Shown here in pieces: positions 18,823 through 26,669 of a stretch of DNA of 64,000 nt (positions within the stretch are counted from its first letter, which is position 1; every line of letters begins with the position of its first letter). The DNA is from JBMOUD01 sp049319665. GTDB lineage: Bacteria > Pseudomonadota > Gammaproteobacteria > Enterobacterales > Enterobacteriaceae. The position numbers and the translations under genes are program-made. Below the pieces are notes generated by a model. It was not told the origin of the DNA, searched no databases, and saw only the letters and a program-made list of their open reading frames with translations. Where the stretch lies: NCBI RefSeq assembly GCF_049319665.1, contig NZ_JBMOUD010000004.1, forward strand, positions 186,001 through 250,000, written 5' to 3'.

Positions 18823-19518
18823 CTAGTAAAAATCATAATACATCGCCCATTCTCCTGAGCGTTTGTTTTTCCAAAACATCAGACTGCCGCTATCAACCAC
18901 ATTCAGATTGATTTTCTCATCACTGGAGATCTGAAACACAAACTCAAAATCCTCCCCAACATCGACCCCTGACTGGCAAAAGGAAGGATACCCACCAATT
19001 TTATGGCCATATTGATGTGTCACGATATCGTAATAAGAGTCGATCTCTTTAGCTTGTTCCAGCTTGAGGATTTCACGTTCTAACTCGCACGACACACCTC
19101 CACCATCCCACAGCGGAAAATCTGCGGCTATATATTCCGCTCGCAAGGGGAACGCCTTGAGTGTTATATGCTCGGCTGAGGAATCCTGACGAATAAGCAC
19201 ATCATTATCACCGTATTCCCGGATCACCCAGTTGTAGCCCATCTTCTCTAGAGGCTGTGGAAGCTGTTCAGAGATAAACAGCGTGAGCACACGGGTATTC
19301 TCTAGCAGAGGGCTGATAAGCGGTAGCGCAGGCAGATAAAACTGAGCGTAAGGAATCATCAGTTTCCCTTTATCATTCTGTGGTACATCTTCTCCCTGAC
19401 GAAAAAGAAACACCTTCCCAAACCAACTTTCCTCAAGCTGATGAGTCGGCCTAAAACCCCCCGCCACCAATTTGGCAGCCGGTTTGGCTAAACGACGTTG
19501 AATCTCTGCGATATCCAT
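18823..19518 (-). CDS. DUF1963-type protein (YwqG-like)
   Basis: 231 residues, no signal peptide. The second half holds the pattern HKIGGYPSFCQ followed by FVFQISSDE and a terminal SGSLMFWKNKRSGEWAMYYDFY segment, which corresponds to the K-I-G-G-x-P-x-x-x-Q and LLQIDSD features of DUF1963. Members are often found beside polymorphic toxins and are suspected immunity proteins; here no toxin is adjacent. Function unknown. Confidence 0.65.
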   Translation of the reverse strand: MDIAEIQRRLAKPAAKLVAGGFRPTHQLEESWFGKVFLFRQGEDVPQNDKGKLMIPYAQFYLPALPLISPLLENTRVLTLFISEQLPQPLEKMGYNWVIREYGDNDVLIRQDSSAEHITLKAFPLRAEYIAADFPLWDGGGVSCELEREILKLEQAKEIDSYYDIVTHQYGHKIGGYPSFCQSGVDVGEDFEFVFQISSDEKINLNVVDSGSLMFWKNKRSGEWAMYYDFY

Positions 19519-19645
19519 ATTGTTCTCTTTCCTCTTTTATATGAAAAGCTTCCAAAGGTTTTGATCTACGCTATTGTCCGCTTTATCCCCCAATATAAGA
19601 GGGTATTATCCCAGAGGCAAAACACTTCGTTTTTAAGGAGAGATG

Positions 19646-20131
19646 ATGACGATATCCACAACGGTTTTTACGCTCAGCGTATCAATGACAGATTGGACTT
19701 ATGTTCTTGCTGAAGAAGGTCTGTTTTTACCTAACGCAGATTTACAGGCAGCTCTCGACACCATGCAGATAAAGATCAATCTCTGCGATCTGTGCGATTT
19801 TTACTTTGATGAGATTGCTGTCGGGAGCGGGGATATTGTCGTGTTTAACTCGGCAATCTACGCCAACAGCTACTTGATTGTGGATTGCTATCGCGACCTG
19901 ACCGACCAATTAGATATCGTCACTTTCTATATATACAGCCCCGATACAACGTTAACGGAAAAACTAAAACCCCACTTGCGGCGCTTTTTCGATAGTGCAC
20001 AGTACCCAATTAATTATCAGGAAGCGTGTGCTTCTCCGATCGTTGAACGCATCATGCACACGCAATCGGGTGAGCAAATTTGCGTCATCGACGACTCGAA
20101 TTATGTGCAAAGGGTTTGGTTTAGGGAATAG
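19646..20131 (+). CDS. Hypothetical protein, 161 residues
   Basis: Start set at the second ATG (19646), five bases after AAGGAG; the ATG at 19643 would be too close. Cytoplasmic, acidic, with a Cys-rich patch (INLCDLCDFYFDE) and the stretch GSGDIVVFNSAIYANSYLIVD. No family recognised. It is divergent from the DUF1963 gene, with 127 bp between their starts that must hold both promoters. Confidence 0.6.
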   Translation: MTISTTVFTLSVSMTDWTYVLAEEGLFLPNADLQAALDTMQIKINLCDLCDFYFDEIAVGSGDIVVFNSAIYANSYLIVDCYRDLTDQLDIVTFYIYSPDTTLTEKLKPHLRRFFDSAQYPINYQEACASPIVERIMHTQSGEQICVIDDSNYVQRVWFRE

Positions 20132-20393
20132 TGATTGAAGTAAACTTCTTCGTCATGCGTATATTGAAGCAATGATGACTATGGAGATAAATCATTCCCC
20201 GCTTTCTGCGATCCCCCTTCCAAACTCTGCTACAACTCCCTGTAAATCCATCCAGCCTATTTTATTAGCGTCATTACAGGAATAGAGTTTACTGGCTGCG
20301 GCAAAATCCGTAGCTGGGATTAGCGTTCCGTATAAGACTTACTCGGTTTCACTGTGGCATAATGCCGCAAGCTTTGATCCATCTATAAATTAT

Positions 20394-20469
20394 GGTGGCT
20401 CAGGCAGGGGCTTCGCAAGAAGCGCCGGTTTCCGAGTCCGGTAACGCTAACCCTGTCTGGGCTGCCACC
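20394..20469 (+). ncRNA. Structured RNA candidate, three-way junction (C4-antisense-like)
   Basis: A 76-nt segment folds by eye into a closed three-way junction. The closing helix pairs 20394-20409 (GGTGGC then TCAGGCAGGG) with 20451-20469 (CCCTGTCTGG, a 3-nt bulge, GCCACC). Hairpin 1 is GCTTC-GCAA-GAAGC at 20410-20423 with a four-base loop. Hairpin 2 is CCGG-TTTCCGAGT-CCGG at 20425-20441. This architecture and the position before a small prophage-type gene recall C4 antisense RNAs of P1-like phages, but I cannot confirm the family. It could instead be a cis-acting leader of the DUF3077 gene starting 51 bp later. Confidence 0.55.
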
Positions 20470-20520
20470 CGAGTTTAGCGTCTCGTGTGGGAGTCATATA
20501 TTTCTATTCGGAGATTTAAA

Positions 20521-20838
20521 ATGACTAACACTATCTATGAAACAGATGATCAACAAAGCTCTATCACCCTCTTCCGTTCGTTAATTGCCTCGTTGCCGTT
20601 CGATCAACTTAATGAAGCGCAGCTCTACGATCTCAACGCCATTGCCGCTGAATCCGCCGAAGGTTTGTGCCACGGATTAGGTTATTTAGGCGAATCGCTG
20701 GAGAGCGAACCTGACAACGTGCCGAATAATCTTGAGCAGGTCAGCGGTTATCTCAAAGCTTCGGCGCATGTTATTCCGGCGCTGATGGCGATCGTTGAGC
20801 AGAGCAATGCGCGGTTGATGAAGGTGAAGGCGGACTGA
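20521..20838 (+). CDS. DUF3077 family protein
   Basis: 105 residues from the ATG at 20521, preceded by CGGAGA; the frame reaches 12 codons further upstream without support. The sequence is a compact helical protein (SITLFRSLIASLPFDQLNEA, AAESAEGLCHGLGYLGESLE, SAHVIPALMAIVEQS) of the DUF3077 type often carried by prophages and islands. Function unknown. A decayed relative of its middle part lies at 22080-22145, so the gene was once duplicated here. Confidence 0.7.
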   Translation: MTNTIYETDDQQSSITLFRSLIASLPFDQLNEAQLYDLNAIAAESAEGLCHGLGYLGESLESEPDNVPNNLEQVSGYLKASAHVIPALMAIVEQSNARLMKVKAD

Positions 20839-20932
20839 TAGACCCTGAATCGTTGAGCCAGGTAAAAATAGCGGTTTAAAATACATACGGGTTCCTACAC
20901 TCAATAAGAACCCGTTACGTGATTGATGCCAC

Positions 20933-21277
20933 TTATTTTTGCTTTAATTTATCATTTTCTAAATTAAACACCGCACTGTAATCAACTTTATTCATCGTAT
21001 AAATAAGCTCATAAGAAACATCTTTTTTCAATGAAACTCTAATACAAGTATCTGGATATTTATTATTGATTTCAAACTCAGAAACAAGTGCCGGATAATA
21101 TTTATTCTCTGAAGAGCTTAAACTATAAAACGAAATAACATCGCCTGGTTTCGACTTGATGCAAAGCAAATCATTTCCGAGTAGGTAAACCTCGCCTCGG
21201 TTACTGAACGCCAGACGATCTGAACCACATGCAGAAAGAAATAAAGTAAAAAAAACAGCTATGATTATTTTTTTCAT
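20933..21277 (-). CDS. Small lipoprotein, putative effector immunity
   Basis: 114 residues with a lipoprotein signal (MKKIIIAVFFTLFLSAC, lipobox LSAC), then a small beta-rich domain of about 95 residues with two Cys. The start overlaps the stop of the metallopeptidase gene by 4 bp (ATGA), so the two are co-translated. An envelope-anchored small protein coupled behind a predicted secreted hydrolase is the usual arrangement of a periplasmic immunity protein. The pairing is inferred from context, not from a recognised family. Confidence 0.65.
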   Translation of the reverse strand: MKKIIIAVFFTLFLSACGSDRLAFSNRGEVYLLGNDLLCIKSKPGDVISFYSLSSSENKYYPALVSEFEINNKYPDTCIRVSLKKDVSYELIYTMNKVDYSAVFNLENDKLKQK

Positions 21278-21792
21278 TGTGGAAAACCTCTCAAAATACG
21301 TTGATAATTCTCAATCAAAGAATCAACCTTAACTTTAGAATTATAACCTTTATTATTGTTTTTTGTAGCGTATTCAGCCACTCCGTATCTCATCAGCACC
21401 CAATAATCAGCGACAATACCTGCTTGTTGCTCCATAGAGTAATCTGACAATTTGCTTTTATTTAGAAGATAATAATAGTCAGCAGCCCAGGATAGAAGCC
21501 CACGCGTCCTGACCAGCATGCCTTTCTGATGCTGCCAGACATGCATCATTTCATGCAAAAACAAGAGCTGGTTACGTACTGACGCTTGTGAGAAATCATC
21601 GTGGTAAACGTTAGTTTCAAACCATATCTCCCCGTTAGGCGTCATCGCTGTATCCTTGTCCTGTAAGTTAAAAGGAAGGTAGCTACCGTGATGAACCCAA
21701 ACTTTGTTATAGAGAATAGAAGAGGAAAACAGCTCTTTTGCTAACGAAATTTCACCGGTGGTTAAAATCCTTAATCCATTACGTTTAAGCAT
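21274..21792 (-). CDS. HExxH zinc metallopeptidase, T6SS-effector-like
   Basis: 172 residues without a signal peptide. The zinc motif HEMMHVWQHQKG lies near residue 80, and a further conserved stretch MLVRTRGLLSWAADYYYLL follows. Small stand-alone HExxH proteins of this form (KRNGLRILTTGEISLAKELF at the N-terminus) occur beside vgrG or hcp genes as type VI secretion effectors; here no such gene is adjacent, so it is an orphan. It is read as a two-gene operon with the lipoprotein at 20933. Target (peptide or envelope substrate) unknown. Confidence 0.65.
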   Translation of the reverse strand: MLKRNGLRILTTGEISLAKELFSSSILYNKVWVHHGSYLPFNLQDKDTAMTPNGEIWFETNVYHDDFSQASVRNQLLFLHEMMHVWQHQKGMLVRTRGLLSWAADYYYLLNKSKLSDYSMEQQAGIVADYWVLMRYGVAEYATKNNNKGYNSKVKVDSLIENYQRILRGFPQ

Positions 21793-22079
21793 ATTAATCC
21801 CTTATTTTTACTCAATCCAATTGTACCAATATAATTGTATATTTCTTAAGCGAAAATAACCTATATAGTTTAAGCCAATAGCGAGAAAATAAAAGTCTTT
21901 ATTGAAAAACAGTAAAATATCCAAAAATATGGATCACTTTATACTATGAAAAATAATAATTATTTTTTACTCCCCTCCTTCCTTTCACTTTTTATTACCA
22001 TCTCCTATTAATCTATTCCGTCTATTTTATTAATTACATTACAATCCGTCATATGACTTAACACTCTATATAAAGCGTA

Positions 22080-22145
22080 CAATTTAGGCTAATCGCTGAA
22101 GAGCGAACCCGATAATATGTTGAAAAACATTAGTCAGGCCGCAAC
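22080..22145 (+). pseudogene. Decayed fragment of a DUF3077 gene
   Basis: TTTAGGCTAATCGCTGAAGA and GCGAACCCGATAATATG align with the DUF3077 gene at about 20687-20745 (TTTAGGCGAATCGCTGGAGA, GCGAACCTGACAACGTG). The glycine-glutamate codons have become a stop (TAA). Only about 65 bp are recognisable, so this is the remnant of a second copy 1.4 kb from the intact gene. The rest of the gap 21793-22079 is AT-rich and shows nothing. Confidence 0.6.
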
Positions 22146-22204
22146 ACGTCAATAATATGGGCCGCTATAACGATGCATCCGGGCGAACCGGCGGTATCAC
22201 AAAA

Positions 22205-22438
22205 CTAGCAATGATTTTTATATTGGCGAAGACGAACTGCATCGTGCCACGCTTTGTACGCTGGCCACCACCCGCCCAACGATCACCATCGACATGGGGC
22301 GGCTTGCCGGCTTGTTGCATTACACCAGCGACCCATTAGCCGGTAACGACCAAACCATTACTCGTCAGATTGTCGCTAAAAAAGGCCATCGAGGTGAAGA
22401 ACGAGGTTTTGGTTATCGGGCTCAGACTGGCACACAAA
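22205..22438 (+). pseudogene. Truncated coding remnant, unknown family
   Basis: From about 22214 the plus strand reads an unbroken protein-like frame (FYIGEDELHRATLCTL, ATTRPTITIDMGRLAGLL, HYTSDPLAGNDQTITRQIV) without a plausible start, running into the 3' end of ygcS on the other strand. Codon use and composition look like real enterobacterial coding sequence. I take it as the middle of a lost gene; I cannot name the family. Confidence 0.4.
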
Positions 22439-23806
22439 CTACGCCGCAGGAGTTGAAGCAGCCCCACTCACCTTCGCCGAGGATGCCCCCACCAGCGTCA
22501 TGTCTTTGGTTTCCGGGGCCCACAGCATCGAGATGATGGCACCGAAAACGAGTATGCCACTGAGCATTAGCGTGGTGGTAGCCAAGCCGAGTGAGAGCAT
22601 CGATAGTGGTAATAAACCGGTGGCAATGGCCGATCCTAAACGGCTCATGGCGGTGGCGAAGCCGACGCCAAGGGAGCGAATATCAGTGGGGAAGCTCTCT
22701 GCCGGGAACACGCCGACCAGATTGCTCACGGCGGAGATAGTCAGGGTAAATACCGCGAACAGCACTAACATGGCGGCTTGTCCCGGCGGCACGAAGGCCA
22801 TGGTGCCGAGGCTTATCGCCAATACCCAGAAGGCACCGATCAGAAAGTGGCGTCGCGACAGCCATTGAGTTAATGCAATCCCCAATATTGCGCCCAGCAG
22901 CAACAGGCCATTGAGCAACAGGTCGGTGGCGAAGTTCTGGCTCATATTTAATGTCGTCAGAATCGAGGGAAGGAAGGTGTAAATCGCAAAATAGGGGATC
23001 ACCAAACAGACAAAGAACAGGCTGTTAAAGGCGGTGCGTCGCCAGTAACGGGCGGAGAACAGTGTGCGCATATGGCGCGCAGTTTCTACCGGGATCTCAT
23101 CGTTTAAGATGACATGCGGGCCAAAGCAGCGGCGCACTACCTGATGCGCATCAGCGATGCGGCCTTTACGCATGAGCCAGCGTGGGGATTCTGGGGTACC
23201 AATGCGCAATAGCATAATCAGTACCGCGGGTAACGCGCTGGAAGCCAACAGCCAGCGCCAGGCGTCCGGCCCAACGCCCGCCATCCAATGCCCGGCAAAG
23301 CTGGCGGCTACGTAACCCAGCGTCCAAATCACGCTAAAAGATCCTAATAACATGCCGCGATGTTTACGCGGTGCGAACTCCGCCAGCATAGTGTGACCGA
23401 CGGCATAATCACCGCCCAGTCCGATCCCGACCAACACACGCAACCAGAATAGCTGTTCTGGCGAGGTGGCAAAAAACTGTAAAAAGGAGGCCAGCGTGAT
23501 GATCACAAAGCTAAAGCTGAAGATCTTCTGGCGACCAATATGATCCGATACCCATCCGAGTACCAGACTGCCGAGAAACAGGCCGATCAGCGCCGAGCTG
23601 CCGATCATCCCTTCCCAAAACGGCGTCAAACCCATTTGTGGTTTGAGCTGCGCCAGCGCAAAACCAATCACGCCCAGCACATAGCCGTCAGTCAGGTGCG
23701 CACCAAAGGTCAGTCCGGCAATTTTCAGGTGAAAAGCATTGAGCGGAATATCATCCATGCGAACAGATTGCGGCGGCCTCTGCACAGTAATACGTTGTGA
23801 TGTCAT
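22439..23806 (-). CDS. ygcS: MFS metabolite:H+ symporter YgcS
   Basis: 455 residues with 12 membrane segments. Closely follows E. coli YgcS: RMDDIPLNAFHLKIAGLTFG, then TDGYVLGVIGFAL, the MFS motif LGWVSDHIGRQKIF between helices 2 and 3, and LVGVFPAESFPTDIRSLGVG. Start supported by AGGGGAT upstream. Probably imports the unknown substrate of the ygc pathway. Last gene of ygcW-ygcU-ygcS, separated from ygcU by 166 bp with a strong hairpin. The C-terminus is Ala-rich and differs from E. coli, and remnant coding sequence abuts it. Confidence 0.9.
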   Translation of the reverse strand: MTSQRITVQRPPQSVRMDDIPLNAFHLKIAGLTFGAHLTDGYVLGVIGFALAQLKPQMGLTPFWEGMIGSSALIGLFLGSLVLGWVSDHIGRQKIFSFSFVIITLASFLQFFATSPEQLFWLRVLVGIGLGGDYAVGHTMLAEFAPRKHRGMLLGSFSVIWTLGYVAASFAGHWMAGVGPDAWRWLLASSALPAVLIMLLRIGTPESPRWLMRKGRIADAHQVVRRCFGPHVILNDEIPVETARHMRTLFSARYWRRTAFNSLFFVCLVIPYFAIYTFLPSILTTLNMSQNFATDLLLNGLLLLGAILGIALTQWLSRRHFLIGAFWVLAISLGTMAFVPPGQAAMLVLFAVFTLTISAVSNLVGVFPAESFPTDIRSLGVGFATAMSRLGSAIATGLLPLSMLSLGLATTTLMLSGILVFGAIISMLWAPETKDMTLVGASSAKVSGAASTPAA

Positions 23807-23869
23807 AGCTATCCCCTGTTAACCCCTGTTGGTGAAAAAAGCGCGGCACGGTCGCTAGTAACGCAACGC

Positions 23870-23903
23870 AGACAGGGGCTTGGCATCAGCCAACCCCCTG
23901 TCT
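23870..23903. repeat. Intercistronic hairpin between ygcU and ygcS
   Basis: AGACAGGGG, one mismatch, TTGGC, loop ATCA, GCCAA, then CCCCTGTCT form a stem of about 14 bp. No T tract follows on the minus strand, so it is more likely an mRNA-stabilising or attenuating hairpin than a full terminator. Confidence 0.55.
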
Positions 23904-23972
23904 CTCACCGCGAATGGCGGGCTAATCTGATCAATGACCGCCCGCCGTTTTATTCTTTATGTCTTTAACTAC

Positions 23973-25427
23973 TTATTTTTCAATCGGATAAATCGTGCCG
24001 CTATTCATGATGCCGTTCGGGTCATAGACCTCTTTCAGCGCTTTAAGAATGTAGTAAGCGCTACCGTGTTCGTCTTTGGTCCAGTGGGTACGGTGTTTAC
24101 CAATACCGTGATGGTGCACCATCGATCCGCCCTGCTTGATCGTCTCTTCGACGATGATCTTGTTCAGCGGATTATGGTATTTGTCGATCTCCTCTTCCGG
24201 CTTGCAATCCACCACGTTGTAGTCATAAACAAAGTACATGTTGGTGCCGTTGATATAGCTATGCGAAGAGTGGCCGCCCAGCATAGTGATGTCGCCCGCG
24301 TGCGGGAACTCATTACGGATGCGGCGGATCACGTTCTCATAAATCGTATTGATGCTGGCCCAGTCGCCGGACACTTCAGTGGTGAAGCCCATGTTGTTGG
24401 TTTTCATGATCTGTACACGCTCGGCAGCGACTTTCTCCGGCCCCCAGTTCAGGTTGTTGAACCAGGTTTCGATCAGTTTGCTGTCGACTTTTTTACATTC
24501 AGGATAACGGGCCACAATCTCTTCAATACCTGCACCGGTGGCTTGCGCGATGCCTTTCGAGCCTTCGGCCATGAAGATCAGCACGCATTTACCGGCGGCG
24601 AAGTGGGTAAAGTGCTGGGTGCCGTCTTCGGCGTCGTACAGGCGAGCAATCGACGGACGATAGCCATCAATCATCACTTCACGCAGCACGTCGAAACCGG
24701 TTTGCATGTTGTCCAGCGTGTAGCCGTAGAACAGATTGTTTTCAGGCATGTATTTGAAGATTTTTACCGTCACTTCGGTGATGAAGCACAGTGTGCCTTC
24801 GTTACCGATAATCACATGGCGGATATCCGGGCCAGCGGCACGGCGCGGCACGTTTTTGATACGGGTGATTTGGCCATTCGGGAAAACCGCTTCTAAACCG
24901 ACCACCATATCTTCGATAGCACCGTACAGCGTAGAAAGCTGACCGATGCTGCGCGTTGCCACCAACCCGCCCATCTGCGCCAGCGGTTTAGACTGCGGCG
25001 AGTGTCCGGTGGTATAGCCTTTAGCACGCAGTTCGTTTTCCAAAATTTCTAAAGGTACGCCGCACTGCGCGGTGGCCTGCATGTTACGGATATCGATATT
25101 GATAATCTTGTTCATGCCGGAACCGTCAAGCACCACCGAGTTTTTGACCACGGTTTCCAGCCCGCCTTCGGTAGCGGATGCGCCGGTGCGCGGCACGCCG
25201 TTGATGCCGTTTTTATTCATAAAGGCCAGCACGTCAGAGACTTGCTGAGTATCGGCCAGTTTCACCACAGCAGCAGGTAGCGGCAGGGTAAATACACCGT
25301 GAATATCGGCATATTTTCTGAAGCGATCGACGCTGTTTTTCTTCAGTACTTCTTCGTCGGTATTGACCCGATCCGGGCCAACGATTTCTTTCAGATGATT
25401 GACAATAGATTCACGTGTCAGAGACAT
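23973..25427 (-). CDS. ygcU: FAD-linked oxidase YgcU, alkyl-DHAP-synthase-like
   Basis: 484 residues, same length as E. coli YgcU. The N-terminal FAD-binding type 4 domain shows VPRTGASATEGGLE near residue 100 and GGLVATRSIGQLSTLYGA near 155. The C-terminal cap carries VHHHGIGKHR near residue 445, the histidine motif typical of alkyl-dihydroxyacetonephosphate synthases and related lactate/glycolate-type oxidases. The reaction is unknown; the motif suggests a phosphorylated hydroxy or keto substrate, consistent with the kinase ygcE in the divergent operon. Start at 25427 with AAGGG upstream. Confidence 0.9.
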   Translation of the reverse strand: MSLTRESIVNHLKEIVGPDRVNTDEEVLKKNSVDRFRKYADIHGVFTLPLPAAVVKLADTQQVSDVLAFMNKNGINGVPRTGASATEGGLETVVKNSVVLDGSGMNKIINIDIRNMQATAQCGVPLEILENELRAKGYTTGHSPQSKPLAQMGGLVATRSIGQLSTLYGAIEDMVVGLEAVFPNGQITRIKNVPRRAAGPDIRHVIIGNEGTLCFITEVTVKIFKYMPENNLFYGYTLDNMQTGFDVLREVMIDGYRPSIARLYDAEDGTQHFTHFAAGKCVLIFMAEGSKGIAQATGAGIEEIVARYPECKKVDSKLIETWFNNLNWGPEKVAAERVQIMKTNNMGFTTEVSGDWASINTIYENVIRRIRNEFPHAGDITMLGGHSSHSYINGTNMYFVYDYNVVDCKPEEEIDKYHNPLNKIIVEETIKQGGSMVHHHGIGKHRTHWTKDEHGSAYYILKALKEVYDPNGIMNSGTIYPIEK

Positions 25428-25496
25428 AATTAACCCTTCTCGATGTAATAAAGAATAAGAAATAAAAAATTATAAATTAAATAAACAACTGTTTAT

Positions 25497-26282
25497 TTAA
25501 CGAACTAAATAACCACCATCCACGACCAATAAATGGCCATTGACATAATCGGAGGCGCGACTGGCTAAAAATACCATTGCGCCCATTAAATCTTGCGTCT
25601 CTCCCCAACGATTAGCGGGAATATGATCCAGAACGCGTTTATTGGTTTCCGGATTTTTACGCGTTTCTGCGGTAATATCGGTGGCGTAATAACCGGGAGC
25701 AATACCATTCACCTGAATATTATATTGGCCTAATTCATCACAATAGGCTTTAGTGAAGCCCGCCAATGCATGTTTAGTGGCAGAATAAGCCGGTGACCAT
25801 TGCCCACCTAAATAAGAGAATAGCGAACAGATATTAATTATTTTTCCGCTTTTTTGCGGGACCATAATTTTGGCGGCTTCATGGCTGAGTTCAAATGCGG
25901 CGGTCAGGTTGATGTTGATCATCGGGTCCCAGTCGTCGCGACCAAAATCCAGTACCTTGTTAAGCTTACAAATCCCGGCGTTGTTGACCAAGATGTCTAG
26001 CGAGCCGAAGGTTTCCAGACATTGGGCAATGACTTTAGCCGGCGCGCCTTTCTCGGTAATATCAACCTGCATAAACTCAACGCGTACGCCCTGTTGCTCA
26101 ATCATTTTACGGGTTTGCCCCTGATCCATGATGAAGCTAGGGATAAAAATATTGGCTCCGGCTTTCGCCAACGCCATCGCAAATGCCTGCCCGAGACCGC
26201 TATTGCCGCCGGTGACGATGGCGGTTTTTCCCTTCAGTGAAAAGAAATCCAGTGAGAACGCATTGAGTGCATTTGATGACAT
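25497..26282 (-). CDS. ygcW: SDR-family dehydrogenase YgcW
   Basis: 261 residues, nearly superimposable on E. coli YgcW (NAFSLDFFSLKGKTAIVTGG). Classical short-chain dehydrogenase: TGGNSGLGQAF cofactor loop, NNAG near residue 100, catalytic Ser, YSATK Tyr/Lys (SPAYSATKHALAGF) and the C-terminal VNGHLLVVDGGYLVR. NAD(P)-linked alcohol/ketone oxidoreductase, probably acting on a sugar or polyol. First gene of the minus-strand operon; its leader contains the terminator at 26311-26374. Confidence 0.92.
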   Translation of the reverse strand: MSSNALNAFSLDFFSLKGKTAIVTGGNSGLGQAFAMALAKAGANIFIPSFIMDQGQTRKMIEQQGVRVEFMQVDITEKGAPAKVIAQCLETFGSLDILVNNAGICKLNKVLDFGRDDWDPMININLTAAFELSHEAAKIMVPQKSGKIINICSLFSYLGGQWSPAYSATKHALAGFTKAYCDELGQYNIQVNGIAPGYYATDITAETRKNPETNKRVLDHIPANRWGETQDLMGAMVFLASRASDYVNGHLLVVDGGYLVR

Positions 26283-26310
26283 CTTATTGCCCCTTGGTCA
26301 GAAAAAAACG

Positions 26311-26374
26311 CAAAAAAAAAGAGAAAAGTAAACCTCCCTGCGCTTGGCGGGGAAGTTACTTTTCTCTTCGTCTC
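26311..26374 (-). terminator. Leader terminator of ygcW with antiterminator target
   Basis: On the minus strand, 26374-26351 carries a 24-nt sequence beginning GAGACGAAGAG and ending AGTAACTTCC. It forms the 5' arm of a hairpin with GGGAGG and ACTTTTCTC, followed by nine T (26319-26311). This is an intrinsic terminator 29 bp before the ygcW start, so transcription needs readthrough. The same 24 nt opens the terminator of the divergent yqcE leader. Confidence 0.8.
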
Positions 26375-26417
26375 GAGTAACTGGCAGAAAAACTAACACA
26401 TCCCTTTGCGCTTATTC

Positions 26418-26433
26418 CGTGATAAGAATCACA
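26418..26433. promoter_or_regulatory. CRP-type site, ygcW side
   Basis: CGTGA-TAAGAA-TCACA, one mismatch from the TGTGA-N6-TCACA core. It lies about 45 bp upstream of the ygcW leader sequence, in a position to activate it under catabolite control. Confidence 0.65.
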
Positions 26434-26517
26434 AATTACCGTAGTCAATCTCTCATTTAATTTAATAACAATAGTTTATTTAGGATTAATTTTATTAACA
26501 TTCATCAAAAATGGTTT

Positions 26518-26533
26518 TGTGATAACACTCACA
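26518..26533. promoter_or_regulatory. CRP-type site, yqcE side
   Basis: TGTGA-TAACAC-TCACA, a perfect core palindrome for cAMP-CRP, about 47 bp upstream of the shared leader element on the plus strand. With the site at 26418 it gives each divergent operon its own CRP box at a similar distance. Confidence 0.75.
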
Positions 26534-26579
26534 GAAGTAGGCACCATCGGCGTGTTATTTATTATTACAGTTACTGAAA

Positions 26580-26638
26580 GAGACGAAGAGAAAAGTAACT
26601 TCCTGCCTGGCAGGAAGATTGCTTTTCTCTTTTTTTTG
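26580..26638 (+). terminator. Leader terminator of yqcE with antiterminator target
   Basis: The sequence opens with the same 24 nt as the ygcW leader (26580-26603) and folds as GAGAAAAG / CTTTTCTC plus CTTCCTG-CCTGG-CAGGAAG, then eight T. It is an intrinsic terminator in the 5' leader, 32 bp before the yqcE ATG. Antitermination by the GlpP-family protein encoded at 29535 is the likely control. Confidence 0.82.
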
Positions 26639-26669
26639 TTTAATGCAATAATACTTGCGGAATGACACC

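Noticed and set aside
23934..24896. 320-residue plus-strand frame
   Set aside because: Antisense of ygcU, whose protein matches its family along the full length; the antisense frame is a consequence of codon bias.
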